A stretch of DNA of 64,000 nucleotides from Chrysomallon squamiferum (taxonomy: Eukaryota > Mollusca > Gastropoda > Neomphalida > Peltospiridae): NCBI GenBank assembly GCA_012295275.1, contig CM022667.1, positions 22,264,672 to 22,328,671 on the forward strand. Direction: 5' to 3'. Made by a program: the position numbers and the translations under genes. Below are positions 1 through 13,991 of the stretch, one piece after another (the first letter of the stretch is position 1; each line of letters begins with the position of its first letter). Under the pieces are notes generated by a model. That model saw nothing but the letters and a program-made list of their open reading frames with translations, ran no database searches and was not told the origin of the DNA.

Positions 1-798
1 ATATTTTAATTAGTTTTTGTTTGCTAATATCTAGTGTTGTATGAACAAGTGTGCAGATCAACAGCCTGTTGTTAGGCAGTGAAATACTGCAAAGTGAGAC
101 TGCCTGTCAATCTACCAATTAACTTTCAAGAAATCACAGGTACAGTATAAAATCTAACCTAAACATTTCCTGCTAAAACATTTACAGAGATTTATGAAGT
201 TCTTGTTGTTTTGTTTTGGTTTTGTTGTTTTTTGGTATCATAATGAACCGTAGCAGAATTTAAAAAACATATAATAATAAATTAACGACAATAATAAACT
301 CACCAAATTTGATCTTGTGCTACAAAATTACAATCCGATACAACTTTGCTGACCGATTTGGCTGCAGCCTGTGCCATTTGATTTATACAACAAGCTGAAA
401 ACGACTGAAAACGGAATTATTTTCTAAATCTATTAGTAAATCAGGGGACCATATGTGTGCTTCGACTGTGATCGTAGATTAGCTCGTGACACCATGGAGA
501 CGAGCTGCTACCCCAAATGAGGTAAACAAGGTCGCCCGTCAACGGGTATTTTTCTCTCTTAGCGAAACAGTATTGAGTTTATCAATAATAAACTTTATAA
601 AGTTATTGAAATGTGTAAAATTGTTCAGCTGTAGGTTATAAAAAGAAAATGTAGCAATTTTACGGTTTCCGCCAATACGGTCACGAAATGTACCTCATTG
701 AAGATGTATTAAAGAACTGAACTGACTGTACTGTATCTAAAGGGTATAAACGTATAATTTACGCACTGACTGACTGAACACACACCGTTAATAAATTA

Positions 799-870
799 CA
801 GTGGCGTACCGTGGGTTCTGAACGCCCAGGGCAATTTAAACTAATGCACCTCCTCCTAAACCGTAAGCTG
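799..870. mobile_element. Possible hAT-like transposon terminus (remnant)
   Basis: The sequence CAGTGGCGTACCGTGGGTTC followed by CGCCCAGGGC looks like the CAGTGGCGTA-type ends common in invertebrate hAT elements. No partner end or 8-bp target duplication could be identified, so this is only a suggestive fragment. Confidence 0.22.
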
Positions 871-3800
871 TTATGAATTCTAGTTTCCAGAAGTACCGTA
901 CGTATTTTCTCAAGCTAATTACACATGCATTAAATTTACTTATCTATCTATTTATTTATAACATAAACTTAACTCTTCGCAGCCATCAAAATTTATATCA
1001 AAATTATAATAGAAAAGCAATGTTGCAAGGTTACTTAATCTTTCCTGACTCATCTTTGACAGCTGATATCTTTATTAACTTTAATTTTGAGAAACTCCTT
1101 TTGCAGCAGGCATTGGAAACAGTGCCACAACAATGTTGGTTAAACTGTCTGCCAGCTTCCACATAATTATCCAGCAAAGTAAATCTAACGCTGTCCATGT
1201 AGAAAATGCTTGTATGAACTTCTTTAAATAAAACAATGTGGCGTCTACGATGATGTACTTCAGTAGTCATAGCAGGGCGCAATACTGCGAGTGAAATTCT
1301 GTTATGGCGATTTAAATTTCCAAAACATTAACCTTTTGATGACTAGATTATTTTTTTAAGAATGAAATTGTCAGGAGACATATAATTATATTGACGACTG
1401 AAACTGTAAACATATACTTCGTGAATTAACTCATAGCCGAAGTCGGCCGAAATATTCCGATATCACATTCGGAGCTCTTCGGTCGACTTGACAAACGAGT
1501 TGTTCCGAATGCTTTATTAACCACAATCGGAAAACCTCGGACAAACCAGGTTTTGCCGGTCGTAAATGAGCTTTCGCATCTTCGTAACCAGTTTATTTGC
1601 TCTGAAGTTGAACTAAATTTTACATGGCGGGAATATTTTAAATAAATAAAAAGCGCTCAAGAATTTTGTTGGTAACAGTGGCATACTTTCAAGAAAAATA
1701 TAAATAAAATACATTCTAGTTTCGGCAAATGTAGCCGTCCTTATACCCAGTTAAAAATCGTGTTTACAAAGGTACATAAAATAAACAACACAAGTTGTGT
1801 TTAATTTTTTTTTATATATTAATACGTTTACTTCATATGTTGCCTCGCGCGTAACAGTCTCAGGTTGGCGAGTAAATATAAAACGCTGCTTTGAGTCCTG
1901 TGTGGCATTTAATTCAGAATATAACCCACAAATGCTGAACGTCTCGAACAATGAAGTTATCTTTCTCTGCATCTAGCAATGTTTGAATTTGCGGAAAAGC
2001 AAATTACGCATGAAGTGTATTCATTTTTTTTTATATCTATTTTTATTTGTGCAGGTGGCTTAACTATTGCCTCAAGTAGCTGCGGGGTGTTTCCTGGATT
2101 AAAGTCACAATCACTACTTTGTTCATCTGATATCATCTTTCTGTAGAAATGTCATATGATTTACATCTCTGCATAGCTCCCTCAGCGAACTCTATGACGA
2201 GAGAATCCAACGTTTTCTTCACAAAACAGTAAATGATTTTAACTTATGAACACACTGATGAAGTGCAACTCCTCGTTGTTGCAGGTACATCTGAGCATCA
2301 TTCACGTCAGTAAGCACTGGGCTCCAGAACAAAAATATAATGAAAGGATAGAACAAATGCAAACCAAGAAGCTTTCTGCATCACCTTTGGATTCTCAGTT
2401 TCTTCTAATCCATCTCTCAACGTTCCCAAAGATTTTATCATTTCTTCATTGCACTATAAACACTGCTTTGGGGTTTATTTCCAGAATATGCTTCTCTGTG
2501 TCCAGACACATTTGTTGTATCAAACATGGTAGCAAAATACTTGACCTTTAAAATTCTTTGAAAGATAAGAAATAGAACAGCTATTGGTTTGCCCAACTTT
2601 GTGAAGATGTTGCCTAGCAACTGGTTTATATCTGGCAGGTAACTTTCCACAGTTATCATTTGCACTCAGACTTCTCAATGACCACGCAAAGGTAAGACTT
2701 GTCTGGCTAAACACAGCACATAATCAAGAATTCTTGTTAATACAGGCTTCCATTTCTCAAATTAGTTCTGTTGTTCTATCTGAATAGTAGCATTGATTGT
2801 CTCTTATTTTTGTATCGGATTTCAAAATCTTTCCACTTTTCAAATGCTTCAACGTAATGAGAACTTTTTCATGATCTAATAATCTAAAGTTTAGCGTTTC
2901 CCGTGTTTTATCTACATTTTTCTGGCTAGTAACTAATATCAATGAAAACTTTCTGAAAGAGCACGTGACTGATCAGTTTACAGTCACTGGAGCAGATTCT
3001 AGTGTACTTTCAATACTGCTGCAATTAGCAGTGTTTACAATAAAACTGTCAAGACTTCCAGATAGCATAGCTTTTGTTCAGTTTTTCGCCGTTTCCTACC
3101 ATCAGCATCAGATTTTTTTCTTTCAGACATCACGGCTAAGGTGCATTCTGACAATCTGAAAAAATGCAACACATTTCTAATAAATAAATAATTTATCATA
3201 GTATATTGTTAATAATGACATTTTTGGGGTGAATTATAGAAAGAATTTAGAGTATTCAGAATTTTAAAGAAAAGTTTTCAAACTGATATCGAGCTGAGCG
3301 GTCAGATTTTCTTTAAAAAAGAGATTCTAAATATATGTGCCTGTAGATATAACATTGCTAATTAGCACGATAAAGTTTGATGTTAGTTATGAGATTAATT
3401 TACACACCATTTTATGTTGATACTTATATATGTCTATTAAATAGACAAGAGTTGCACGTAAAAAAAGCAAATTTGCTTTCTTCCCTCGTTCGGTCACGTA
3501 ACAAAAAAAAAATAATAATAATAATGCTTTAACAAAATGTATCCCTCTGGCCCCGCCCCACGCTATGTTACTGATGTATTATTACTTTATATTACTTAAA
3601 CTCTGCACGTTGTAAAAATGAAACGAATCAAAATGCCCTTGTTGAGATAGATACAAAACGAACACCAGCTGTAAATTCGTCGGCCGACTTCGTCTGTACA
3701 GATTTTAATGACGTCAAGTATTATTTGTTTACTTAGAAACGAAAATGATTATTGAAATTTCGTCGCAGTAATTGAGAGTTATTAAAACTGATTTGTTTCT

Positions 3801-4638
3801 GCTACTACAGACATGGATGTATTGCATTGTAAGTCTAGTTTCTAAATTATCTGTTAATAATGATTACTAGAAATATTCTGTAATATAAATAGAATTTTAG
3901 TGGATTTTTCTTTCGTTTATTACCGTAATTTTTATTAAACTATTGTTCGCAAGAAAGAAACTGGTTATAAACATATTTTTTTCTGTATGAGAAATAATTG
4001 CAATTACATTTTCTAAAAATAAAGTGATCAAATAACAAATCGGTGTAGATATATGTAGGGTAATATTATCGGTTTTTCTTTATTCTTATGACACGCTTCT
4101 ACCTATATGTGTCCCACGGACAGAGTTTTTCTTCCAGGTAAAAATATTTTTGTTTTTAATTATATATCTCACGCCAATAATAAAATGTTTTAATCTTGCA
4201 TTTACACCACTGACTAACATTTTACATTCCATAAAAACAACCACTATGTGGTTACAGCAAATCATACAGGACATCCTTTGATAAATCAGTAATGAGGCAC
4301 TGTCTGGATCGAGAAAGTACCCACGAAACCAGTGACACTGTTTAGTATCTCAGTGTTGCATAAGACTCCGAATATAAAACTATTTCTTAAACATAGCTGA
4401 CATTACCGGAACTAGGTTATTATTTTTTATTGTACAACTGCATATGTTTTTTCTTTTCCCACGCTTCTCTTCATCATGTAACATAACTTTCGTATCATAT
4501 GCTTTCTCTGTGTTTACCAAACATCCAAACATTATCATAATGTCATTTGCAGACCGCTAACATCTGCGATCCTCATTTTTTTTCTAAACAGATGCTAACC
4601 AGAACAAAAAATGATTAAAATTAAATACTTTAACATTT

Positions 4639-4669
4639 CACACACACACACACACACACACGCACACAC
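4639..4669. repeat. (CA)n microsatellite
   Basis: Nearly pure CA dinucleotide run with one CG interruption near its end. Confidence 0.95.
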
Positions 4670-4967
4670 GAATGTATTATCATATACAGCAACAATGATC
4701 AAAGTATGTTTTAAGGTCAGTTTCTGATTTTAAACTTTTATTTTTTATCTTTTAATGTTTTCTGTTTTGGTTTTTTCTTTTTTGTAAAGGGATTTTGCGA
4801 ATTGCTTACTATTTCACGTGTTGATTATTAGAGAGGAAATGTAAGATGACAGACCTAAGCTGTTTAATACATTAACAAGAACAATTTTCAATGAACGAAG
4901 ATTTTTTTCTTCTTCCAGATAACAGTACATCAGGAGTGCACACAAGTTATTGTTGTACAGACAACTA

Positions 4968-4970
<3 letters not shown>

Positions 4971-5032
<62 letters not shown>
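4971..5032. repeat. (TC)n microsatellite
   Basis: Uninterrupted TC/GA run of about 62 bases. The reverse frame through it gives an alternating Arg-Glu peptide, which is an artefact and not a gene. Confidence 0.97.
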
Positions 5033-5037
<5 letters not shown>

Positions 5038-6185
5038 TTCTGCAAATGAACCTTTTCTCTTTCGCTCTATTAATCTAGCACTTAAACTCACAGACAGACA
5101 AGGCAATATACGTTCAATTTTACATTTATAATCCATAATGGACATGAAATTTTATTAGAGCCATTTGAATATTACAATTCGTCCGTTATGTATTTGAATA
5201 ACTACCTCCTAGTCCTCGGTTTATGAAAAACATAGTTATTTCCCTTGACATGTACGACATACTTTAAAAATAGTTTTTATATCTGTGTGTTATGATTTAA
5301 CTTTGAAGTTAATGTATGATGATATAAATTTCATTATTAAAAAGTAAATAAACTGGTTGGTGAAAAGTAGGCAAAGCATATGATGATTTCCAATATCTTC
5401 AAAATTAACAAACAGGTAAAAAGAAAAGGTTAAAAAATAAAATTATTTTATAATAATTTTTTTTATGACTTTTATTGCAGTTATTTCTTTTCTTTTCTTT
5501 TTTTTTTCTTTCATTATACAAGCTTTTATTTCGTTACATGAAACACACAAATTAAGTAGCACGTACTCAAACGTATACACTCACACATAAATATACATAC
5601 AGATATACCGAAACCACACACACACACACAGCTCGATCAAAACATTATAATAATTAATTTTATGGGAGCAGCAACTTTTTTTTCATTATTTACAAAAAAC
5701 TGCGTTAAGATATCATTTCGAGATAATAATGATCAAAATATTAGAGGTTACAGTCATAACGTATACACTGACGTTATTAGTTTATAATTTTACTTATCGT
5801 AGTTCAACTACTGCTACCACTAACCATCTCTAATACAACAACAACAATAGTGACGGATGAAGAGAATGTTAAAATGAAATTTTTAATGTTAGAATTAAAA
5901 TTTCATTAATTTTGTGTATCTATTATCGCGCAGTGAGCTGATACTTTCGTTGTGCATAGGGCAGGGAATAAGACTTGCAAGCATGCTGGGGCTGTGATGT
6001 CACAGACAAAAATAATTGATTTCAAGGTTATTCAGACTTGCATCGCCATGTGTTTTTCACCTTTCCAAAATTTATCTCCATTTATTGAAACGTAACGGAA
6101 TCAGTAATTAATCGATTGTCGAAGAAATATTTAAATAATTGTTTGTATTCGATACTGATTTGAGAGTCATTTTTTGTTTTTTAAA

Positions 6186-6339
6186 AAAGAATTAACGATA
6201 GAATAACAGCATGATGTTAGCCAAGTATGTTATTTTTATCTTTTCTTTTAATTTTGTATTAAACCCACAAATATTATTTAAGCATCTTTATTTAGTTACT
6301 TATTCAGATAATATTAGCAGTTTATAATTAAGAAAATTA
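6186..6339 (+). repeat. Dispersed repeat, copy 1
   Basis: About 155 bases closely match 10858-11012 in the same orientation. Both share ATGATGT[TC]AGCCAAGTAT, then AAGCATCTTTATTTAGTTA and AGATAATATTAG[CT]AG. The copies differ by scattered substitutions and small indels, so the duplication is not recent. No coding potential is seen. It is probably a fragment of a short interspersed or MITE family. Confidence 0.8.
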
Positions 6340-6390
6340 GTCAAGGATATGCTTAAACTATTATGTCTTTCTAGTGTATAATAATACTTT

Positions 6391-6460
6391 TACTACTACA
6401 ACTACTACTACTACTACTACCACTACTACTACTACTAAAAATAATAATAATAATAATAAA
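6391..6460. repeat. (ACT)n passing into (AAT)n
   Basis: Imperfect ACT trinucleotide repeat followed by a short AAT repeat. Confidence 0.9.
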
Positions 6461-6950
6461 ATTACCAGTACTTTTATCATCCATAAAGAATTTAGATGTA
6501 CATAAACTGATACTAATATGGAAACAAGATGAGAGAATAAAAATGCCGGTGTCATACTGAAAAATGACAATCAATGAAAATATTTTACGTTTATTTAATT
6601 TTCCTTCCTCCCTTCTTTAATCTTTTTTTTTTTTTTTTTTTTTAATTTAATTACTTTTTATCATTATTATTTTAATGTTTAGTTTACTGACTTAAATTTT
6701 CCAGTTGAAAATATCAATGACAATAATAACGAAAACCGGACTAAGATAAACCTAAAGATGGAATTTCTTTCTTCTTTTTCACACACACACACAAAATAAA
6801 TGTTTTATTCAAATCGCATTCATGAAAAAAAATCTACGAATTTAAATGACGTTATACATAATTTCAAAGAAATTCGCTTACTTAATTAAATTATTTAGCC
6901 TGCTCCCTGTAAGATACGTCTAAGATTGTCCAGTTTTTTATTTCTATGTA

Positions 6951-6953
<3 letters not shown>

Positions 6954-6991
<38 letters not shown>
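6954..6991. repeat. (CA)n microsatellite
   Basis: Pure CA run of about 38 bases. Confidence 0.95.
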
Positions 6992-6993
<2 letters not shown>

Positions 6994-7733
6994 TTTAATG
7001 GTATAATTTAAGTTAAACATTGCATTTATGTTTAAATACTTTTTTAAAGTAGCAAAATTAATTCGTACATATGTGTCTAAATTAAACGCTATTGTCATGA
7101 TTTTAGATCGAAACCGATATACGACGGATGAGAAATTATCCTAAGCCTAATTAGAAATAACAATATACGGCAGACAAAAGACATTTTAATTTCTGTGTCA
7201 TTGTTTTGTCGGGTAATTGTAATATAAATGAAAGTTTGTTTTTTTCCCAGGCCGCTGTGTTTTATCTCATTTTAGATGTATTGGTTCGACGGTCTAGACG
7301 GGGCTTGATTGCCACTGAATGAGAAAACGTCAATATCAGTGTCATAGAGCCGAAAGGGTTTCACACAGGGGTTGGTGTGACAAGGTGACATTGACCTGTG
7401 AGCCTTCTTTTTGGAGTGCCCGACATTTTAAATGACTGATTCTGTTATTTTTGTGCACGTTATAAATCTAAGAACTAATCTAAGGGAAAAAGATGGATGT
7501 AGATTGTTTAAAATGGAGGGCTGGCTGAACGGACTGATGAATGGATATATGTGTAAAAGGACAGTGAAATAATTATGACCATTTTTTTTTTTTTTAAATA
7601 GCACTCTGATCAAATAAGAGGATATTTGAATTCGTACCTGCAGTCTGAGTCTTATAATAGATTTGTAGATCGACATACACTTGCAAACTAACAGACATAT
7701 GTTCACGATGATGATGTTGATGATAATAATAAA

Positions 7734-7815
7734 TATAATTAAATACATAATCTTTTTATAATAATAATAATTAATAATAATAATAATAATTAATAATAAT
7801 AATAATAATAATAAC

Positions 7816-7853
<38 letters not shown>

Positions 7854-7900
7854 TATAATTATTATTATTATTAAAGAAAAAAATTATGTATTTAATTATA
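7734..7900. repeat. AAT array inside an inverted repeat (foldback)
   Basis: An (AAT)n array running into (ATT)n is flanked by perfect 18-base inverted arms at 7734-7751 and 7883-7900 (TATAATTAAATACATAAT and its reverse complement). The whole segment can fold into one long hairpin. It may be a foldback MITE or a palindrome formed during repeat expansion. Confidence 0.8.
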
Positions 7901-8489
7901 TTTTTAAAAAAAGAAATAATAATTATATCTGACTTACATTTGTAATTTTATGACAGTGCACTTGAACTATCAGGATTTCTAGCATATTTTTACTTCATTT
8001 ATTTTAAAATATGTAGAAAATATTCAAATTAAATCTACTTACTCTGAGAAAATATTCAATAAAACATATCAAGATAATGTATTCTTAATATAGATACTTT
8101 TCCTACATAATGTGTTTTAATTATGTGCAATAAAATTCGTTTTTCATTATCTGAACTATTTCGTAATCATTTATTTAAACCGATTATTTTTTATAAACAT
8201 TTGTTCTTCTGTGTTGCTAATGTATTTCCAATATTTATTCATAACTAGGATGTGGTTCCAGCACCTGCCTACTGATCAATGAAAATGGTTATTTGAAAAT
8301 TTGTTGAAATTAATCCATGTTGTATTTACTCTTAGTGAAGCGTAGCATTTGAAAATGTCCATCTTTGTCCGATGGAAATATATATATATAAAGTTTAGGT
8401 CGTGGTAAACCTATTATGTATATTATATGCTTAACACGACCTTTGAATTATAATGAAAGCTCACCCGCTTTTCTTTTTGTCATAGTTTA

Positions 8490-8540
8490 TGCATCATCAT
8501 CATCATCATAAGAAGAAGAAGAAGAAGAAGAAGAAGAAAA
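8490..8540. repeat. (ATC)n and (AAG)n repeats
   Basis: A short ATC repeat is followed by about nine AAG units. Confidence 0.9.
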
Positions 8541-9774
8541 GGAAGAGCATTGGTAATAAAAGTAGGATCACTCATAATGATACAACAACTATAATGAATA
8601 ATTAAATGAACCTGTATATGTTATATGCAAATATAAATATTTGTATGCGCGATAGTATGCTGTATAAACAATAAAAACACTAGCTTAATGTACAAAATAC
8701 TGGGACTTAATAGTAGTGGATAGCTAGACTGTTCTTTCACTGGAAACTGTTAGGTCTGTAACATGAAACTTACAAACACGGCGAGGACATGATGGCCATG
8801 TTTTCTAAAAATCACTGCTGTTACAGCCATTTCGGTACATTGACATGAAATAATCATTTGAAAAAAAAATTAAACATATTTTAGCCCTCATTATTCATGT
8901 GTGTTACAATAATTTAAATATCATTTTACATTGTTGGCACTAAGAATAGTAACGTGTAAGTGCATATATGTACACATTTATTAATAATAACATAAGTGTT
9001 TGTTTCTCTAAGCTTTTTGTCTGTTTTGTTTTTTGTTTTGTATTTTTTTCTTATTTTTGTGTATGTTTTTGAAGAATTAAGCACAAAACTATGCATAAAA
9101 TCTCATTTATTTGTATTAACTTTATATAAGTAAAATGAATTGAGGCAAGAAAAGAAATGTAATAATATGTTTTAAATTAGTCTCGTTTCTACTGATTTAT
9201 AATTAAGTCTATCTGTGCACACATATTCAGTGTCACACAAGCACTGAATCTCTCTCTCCCTCTCTACATATGTTGTTGTCTATGTTGTTTTCTGTGTGTC
9301 AATATAATAATATTTCATTTTTTTTCCAATAAAACCGCGTTAAAAGATTACTTATTATCGACATTTTTAGGTAATATTTATCCCAAAATATCATGGTTAT
9401 TATTATTTTTTCCTTTATTAATTATAATATATCCTGTTCTTCTTCATTATTAATTATTACAATATATATTTGTTTGTTTTTCTTTCTTTCTTTATTTATT
9501 ATATTGTTTTTAATTTTTGGACATTTGTCATTTGTTTTATGTTGCATTTATAAATTTTCATTATTTTGTTATTTCAGATAAAAATAGACTGGAGTATTGC
9601 CATTTAATGTGAGCTATATGTTGCTTACAGAATATTATTGCATCGTTCATAATCAGCTCACTACAGTTGGTTTCCATACACAGTTATTACACCGTGACTG
9701 TTTCAGACTTTAAATAAAATTATTTGCTTGATAAAAATACATATAACTAACCTACATACAATAACAACTCCAGC

Positions 9775-9960
9775 AATGACTACAGCTCTGTCACTACTGA
9801 TAGTATAATATCATTACTACTAGTACCGTTACTACAACTACCACTACTAATGCTACTGGTATTACTGTTACTACTACTGCTACTACCACTACTACTGTTC
9901 TTCTTCTTATTAATGTTAGTAGTAATAGCAGTGGTAGTGGTAGTGGCAGTGGCAGTAAAA
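9775..9960. repeat. Imperfect ACT/AGT trinucleotide tract
   Basis: Degenerate ACT/ACC/GCT triplets run to about 9900, then change to the complementary AGT/GGT/AGC pattern up to 9960, so the tract is partly self-complementary. Frames through it give Ser/Thr- or Leu/Val-rich peptides on the two strands. These follow from the triplets and are not taken as genes. Confidence 0.8.
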
Positions 9961-10094
9961 CTAGATTTAATACATCCCATTTTATTCGAGAATTACAGTT
10001 ACAAAAAAATTAAATGTATTAACGTAGACCATAATTTTTGACATTAAGTAATTTGTTATTCTTGTTGGTAAAACCGTTATTATTCTACTTTAAC

Positions 10095-10095
<1 letters not shown>

Positions 10096-10134
<39 letters not shown>
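10096..10134. repeat. (AAT)n microsatellite
   Basis: Pure AAT run of about 13 units. Confidence 0.95.
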
Positions 10135-10136
<2 letters not shown>

Positions 10137-10857
10137 TCGTTTAAAATACTCCAATCTTCAACCTTAACGGTATTGATCTGTCACCGTTATGCCATATATT
10201 TATTTATTTTTAACGATCGACACGAGGTAACGGAACAGCCCAGGTAAAGAACAATGAAAACACAGCGTGTAACCTAAATCGTTATAAACAAAACCTATTA
10301 AATATACGGACGCTAGTTCAGAGCGTTCTGACCCAGACGTAAAGTCACATAGTGAAATACTGTCGTTTATAAATAGAAACAACTCCGTCTCTCGTTGCCG
10401 CGTTAGCGAGAATACAGTCATAATACGACCTATGAGACGGGAAAATCCGCGGACATTTTATCTGTTAAACATGTAATATGATAACAGTAAAACGCAGCAT
10501 GGACCAACACATGTTGCCAAACGTAATTTTATCATGAAATGTATATGGGTTGGGGGAGAAGGTTTATTTGTTTGAAATTACTGAAGTAGAGAATTCGCAC
10601 AGTCATGCATAAACATAGCTTTTTAGAATATTACAATAATGTCAGTCGTGTGTCTGGATTTTCTCTCCCGTGATGTCTCGTTACACCGACATGTATACCG
10701 TGTGATATACTGAGATTAACATGGTGCAGAGATGACACACTGAACTGGATTCATTTCTATTTTATTGTTTATTAAATTAAATTTTATTATTTATTAATGA
10801 TAAACTGTTGTTTTGGAATGTTAAAATTTAAAACTTTCTGTTTCTTTTCTTTTTTTT

Positions 10858-11012
10858 CAAAAGAATTAAAGACACAATAACAGTATGATGTCAGCCAAGT
10901 ATTATTTTTATCTTTTCTTTTTATATTGTTTTAGACCCACCAAATATTATATAAGCATCTTTATTTAGTTATTTATTCAGATAATATTAGTAGTTTATAA
11001 TTAGGAAAATTA
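10858..11012 (+). repeat. Dispersed repeat, copy 2
   Basis: Partner of the copy at 6186-6339, same orientation, with scattered substitutions and small indels. Confidence 0.8.
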
Positions 11013-11595
11013 TAATTAACAATAATAAAACAACTTGGCAGAATTTGTTTAATAATAAATATTTAAAGATTATTATTATTAGTATTATTAATGTTACTGA
11101 AGTTGTGATTGTTATTGTTTTAATAATATAACTAAACAAGATTTATTTTCTGTCTTCAGCCTTCTAATAATAATAATAATAATAATAATAATACAGGTTG
11201 GGAATCCTTTATCTGGAATGACTAGGACTGGAACTTAATCTAAATAAGAATTCCATTTATATTTAATGTCCAGTTTATACAAATAATCTGCAGAATTATT
11301 AAAATAATAAAAAATTTTCTCATAATTTTGTGATAAAATAAAGACGGTGAATGCAAAACAGAAAACTTTAAGATATCACTATTTCTGCTGCTTGGAAAAT
11401 GTTTCGGATTTTGGAATATTGGTTAAGGGATCCTCAACTTGTTAAAATAATATTCAGAATAAGCTTGTTACATTTTTTTATTAGCAGAAAATGATTTCTA
11501 CATGTAATTCCTATATTCATGAAAGAAAACTTTACAGTCCTTGATTATTTCATTTGGCAATGGTGGTTACATATGGATACATTTTGTCATGACCT

Positions 11596-11597
<2 letters not shown>

Positions 11598-11637
<40 letters not shown>
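11598..11637. repeat. (AAT)n microsatellite
   Basis: Pure AAT run. A shorter AAT run lies at about 11166-11192 and an AAAT run at about 11787-11810. Confidence 0.95.
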
Positions 11638-11638
<1 letters not shown>

Positions 11639-12545
11639 CTACTACTTCTTTTTGTCAATGTGATGTTGCATTTTCATCAACAACAAAATCTAATGCACAA
11701 ACATTCTTAACTGACTGCAAGGTTAAATAACTGTTCTTTTACTTTGTATCTTAAAAAAATTCTGTAATTTGCTCTGCAGAACTGATGAAAATAAATAAAT
11801 AAATAAATAAAAACACAAAAGATGCATTTTTATATTATGTATTATAAACAAACACGCACGCATGGTCAACTCATCACACTGCTGATCCACACCATTTTAC
11901 TTATAAAAACTATACATCAAAACAGAATAGTTTCTAAATAGCAACAATTTATTTGTATTTTAAAGGTCCAGTCTAGATGTTAAACATTAAAGAAGTAACT
12001 TTTAACATTATAAATGAAAATAACAAATAGTTTCATCATATCTTGCCACTATTTAAAGTGACTGAAGAATAAATAAATAAATACATGTATATATTAATTC
12101 TTAAAAAACCCATTTAAAAACAAAAAAGATTTCTTCAGAATTGCTGTAGAAGATTTTTACAAGATGTGATGATAAAAGGTAACTAATCCATACCTGGTTA
12201 CAAATTAGGAATATAATTATAATGAGCAGACATGTAGCCTACAGACAAGTGAAATACAGTTACAAACAGAACTAAATGAACTGATATAAACTAAATGAAT
12301 TATAGACAAGACTACAGTAATATTTAGTAATAAATATACCCAGTTCTGCAACAAATAAAAAACCCAACAACAACAATTTTGTTTGATATACTGTCTAATA
12401 ACAATTCTGTATATATATATATATTCTTAAGTTTCTTATTTCTTTATTCTATCTCTTTAAACCTGTATTAAATTACATTGATTAAAAGTACAATAACATT
12501 GAGACAGATCATAATAGACATAAAATAAAAATAAAACCTAATTTA

Positions 12546-12547
<2 letters not shown>

Positions 12548-12579
<32 letters not shown>
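12548..12579. repeat. (GA)n microsatellite
   Basis: Nearly pure GA run. Confidence 0.95.
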
Positions 12580-12581
<2 letters not shown>

Positions 12582-13609
12582 CCATAGATATCTAGGCTGG
12601 TAGTAAGTAGAGACAGGATGAGTGAGAGATAGCAAGAATGAATGAGAGACATTTTATATTAAAGCTGTTACTGTGATATTAATTAATCAAGGTTGATGAA
12701 TGTACTTTAGTTATGCATTTTAACTCGTTTAAACAACGTTATTCAAGTCATCTGTAATGAAGATAATGTATAGATCAAATAAGATGTAGTCAGGAATATT
12801 ATATACATAACAATGCATACATATTTACAACCACAAATAAACACACACATACTGAGATAAACAAGTTTTTTTTTTTTCTAACAATTTATAAATAAATAAA
12901 TAATTGTCACATTGATTTAACGAAGATCCGTCCATCACTTACAAAAAAGAAACAAAGGGGAGCTAACTCTTGTGACCCACAAATCTTTCATTCACTGAAC
13001 TAGATAGAAATCATGGGATCTATAATGTTCGTTTGCTTTTATTGTCGTGTGCTTGATGTGCGCTTTGTCAACAACAGAACGGTCTCATGATGTAACCAAT
13101 GTCCGGATAACTATGTCGGTGAATCGACTCGCTCCAGTGAAACTTCTAAAGTTTTATTTAAATTCTAGGAAAGCTGAGAAAGGCGTATAGTCATCCAAGT
13201 ATAAATCTTACACCAGATGTCTGTTAAGACATGTCGAATACAAACCCTTTCACTGCTCTGGCGGGTTGTCTAAAAAAAATCAAAAAAAAATCACTCATAC
13301 ACAAAACAAAAAGAATCGCCCTTAATAAATTCAAAATATAAAATTCATGGTGAATATAAATTAAGGAATGATATGTGAAACAATATGACTATGAGTGGAA
13401 AGAAACAAATATCGAGGAATATATTTTGAGACTGAGAAATCAAGAAACGAGAATGCTGCTTGAGAATCTCAACGTCAGCAGAAAATATATTTTATAATAT
13501 TTGCAATAATAATGAAGAAGAAGAAGAAAGAAGAAATAAATAAACGAAATCATTAATAACTGGAATGTGCTTCCTATTTAGTCATGGGCTATGAGAAGAG
13601 CGAATTCAG

Positions 13610-13655
13610 CCGGTACATTGTTTCAGGGCCCAAGAGCTAAGAAGGCCCCACAGCA
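13610..13655. mobile_element. Possible hAT-like remnant
   Basis: The stretch TTTCAGGGCCCAAGAGC then AAGGCCCCA recalls the GGGCCC-rich ends of decayed hAT elements. It is very short and no partner end was found. Confidence 0.15.
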
Positions 13656-13945
13656 ACCATGCATTAATTGAATATGTTTGTTGCATTATGATATATCTGA
13701 TCATGGATATAAAGCATTTAGGAGAGTCTACATTGTTTACTGGATATCAAATCCTCAATTTTGAGTAAAAATATTCACAATGGTCTAAATATAAAAAATG
13801 TTTCCTAATTGAATATTCAAGAGATTTTATATATATTTGTTGTTGCTATCTCAAGAAAAGTGCATATCCACAATGAATTTTTAAAGCATGGAATGTCAGC
13901 TTTACCTTATAACTGAAAATATCTTAAAAATAAAATTTTACTAAT

Positions 13946-13991
13946 TAAAATAAAATAAAATAAAATAAAATAAAATAAAATAAAATAAAAT
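13946..13991. repeat. (AAAAT)n repeat
   Basis: About nine units of AAAAT. Confidence 0.95.

Noticed and set aside
440-560. CpG-rich ATGGAGACGAGCTGC stretch near the window start as a first coding exon
   Set aside because: The frame stops after a few codons (ACCCCAAATGAGG) and no linked exon is visible; could belong to a gene outside the window but cannot be supported.
1437-3692. CGAAGTCGGCCGA at about 1439 and inverted at about 3680, suggesting a 2.2 kb element
   Set aside because: Only 13 bases match, with no extension of the arms or target duplication; matches this long are expected by chance in a 64 kb window.
4930-5145. Minus-strand frame with a long Arg-Glu repeat
   Set aside because: It is a translation of the TC/GA microsatellite; no other domain or splice context.
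9780-10041. Ser/Thr-rich and Leu-rich frames at 9.8-10.0 kb
   Set aside because: Produced by imperfect ACT/AGT triplets; no independent coding signal.
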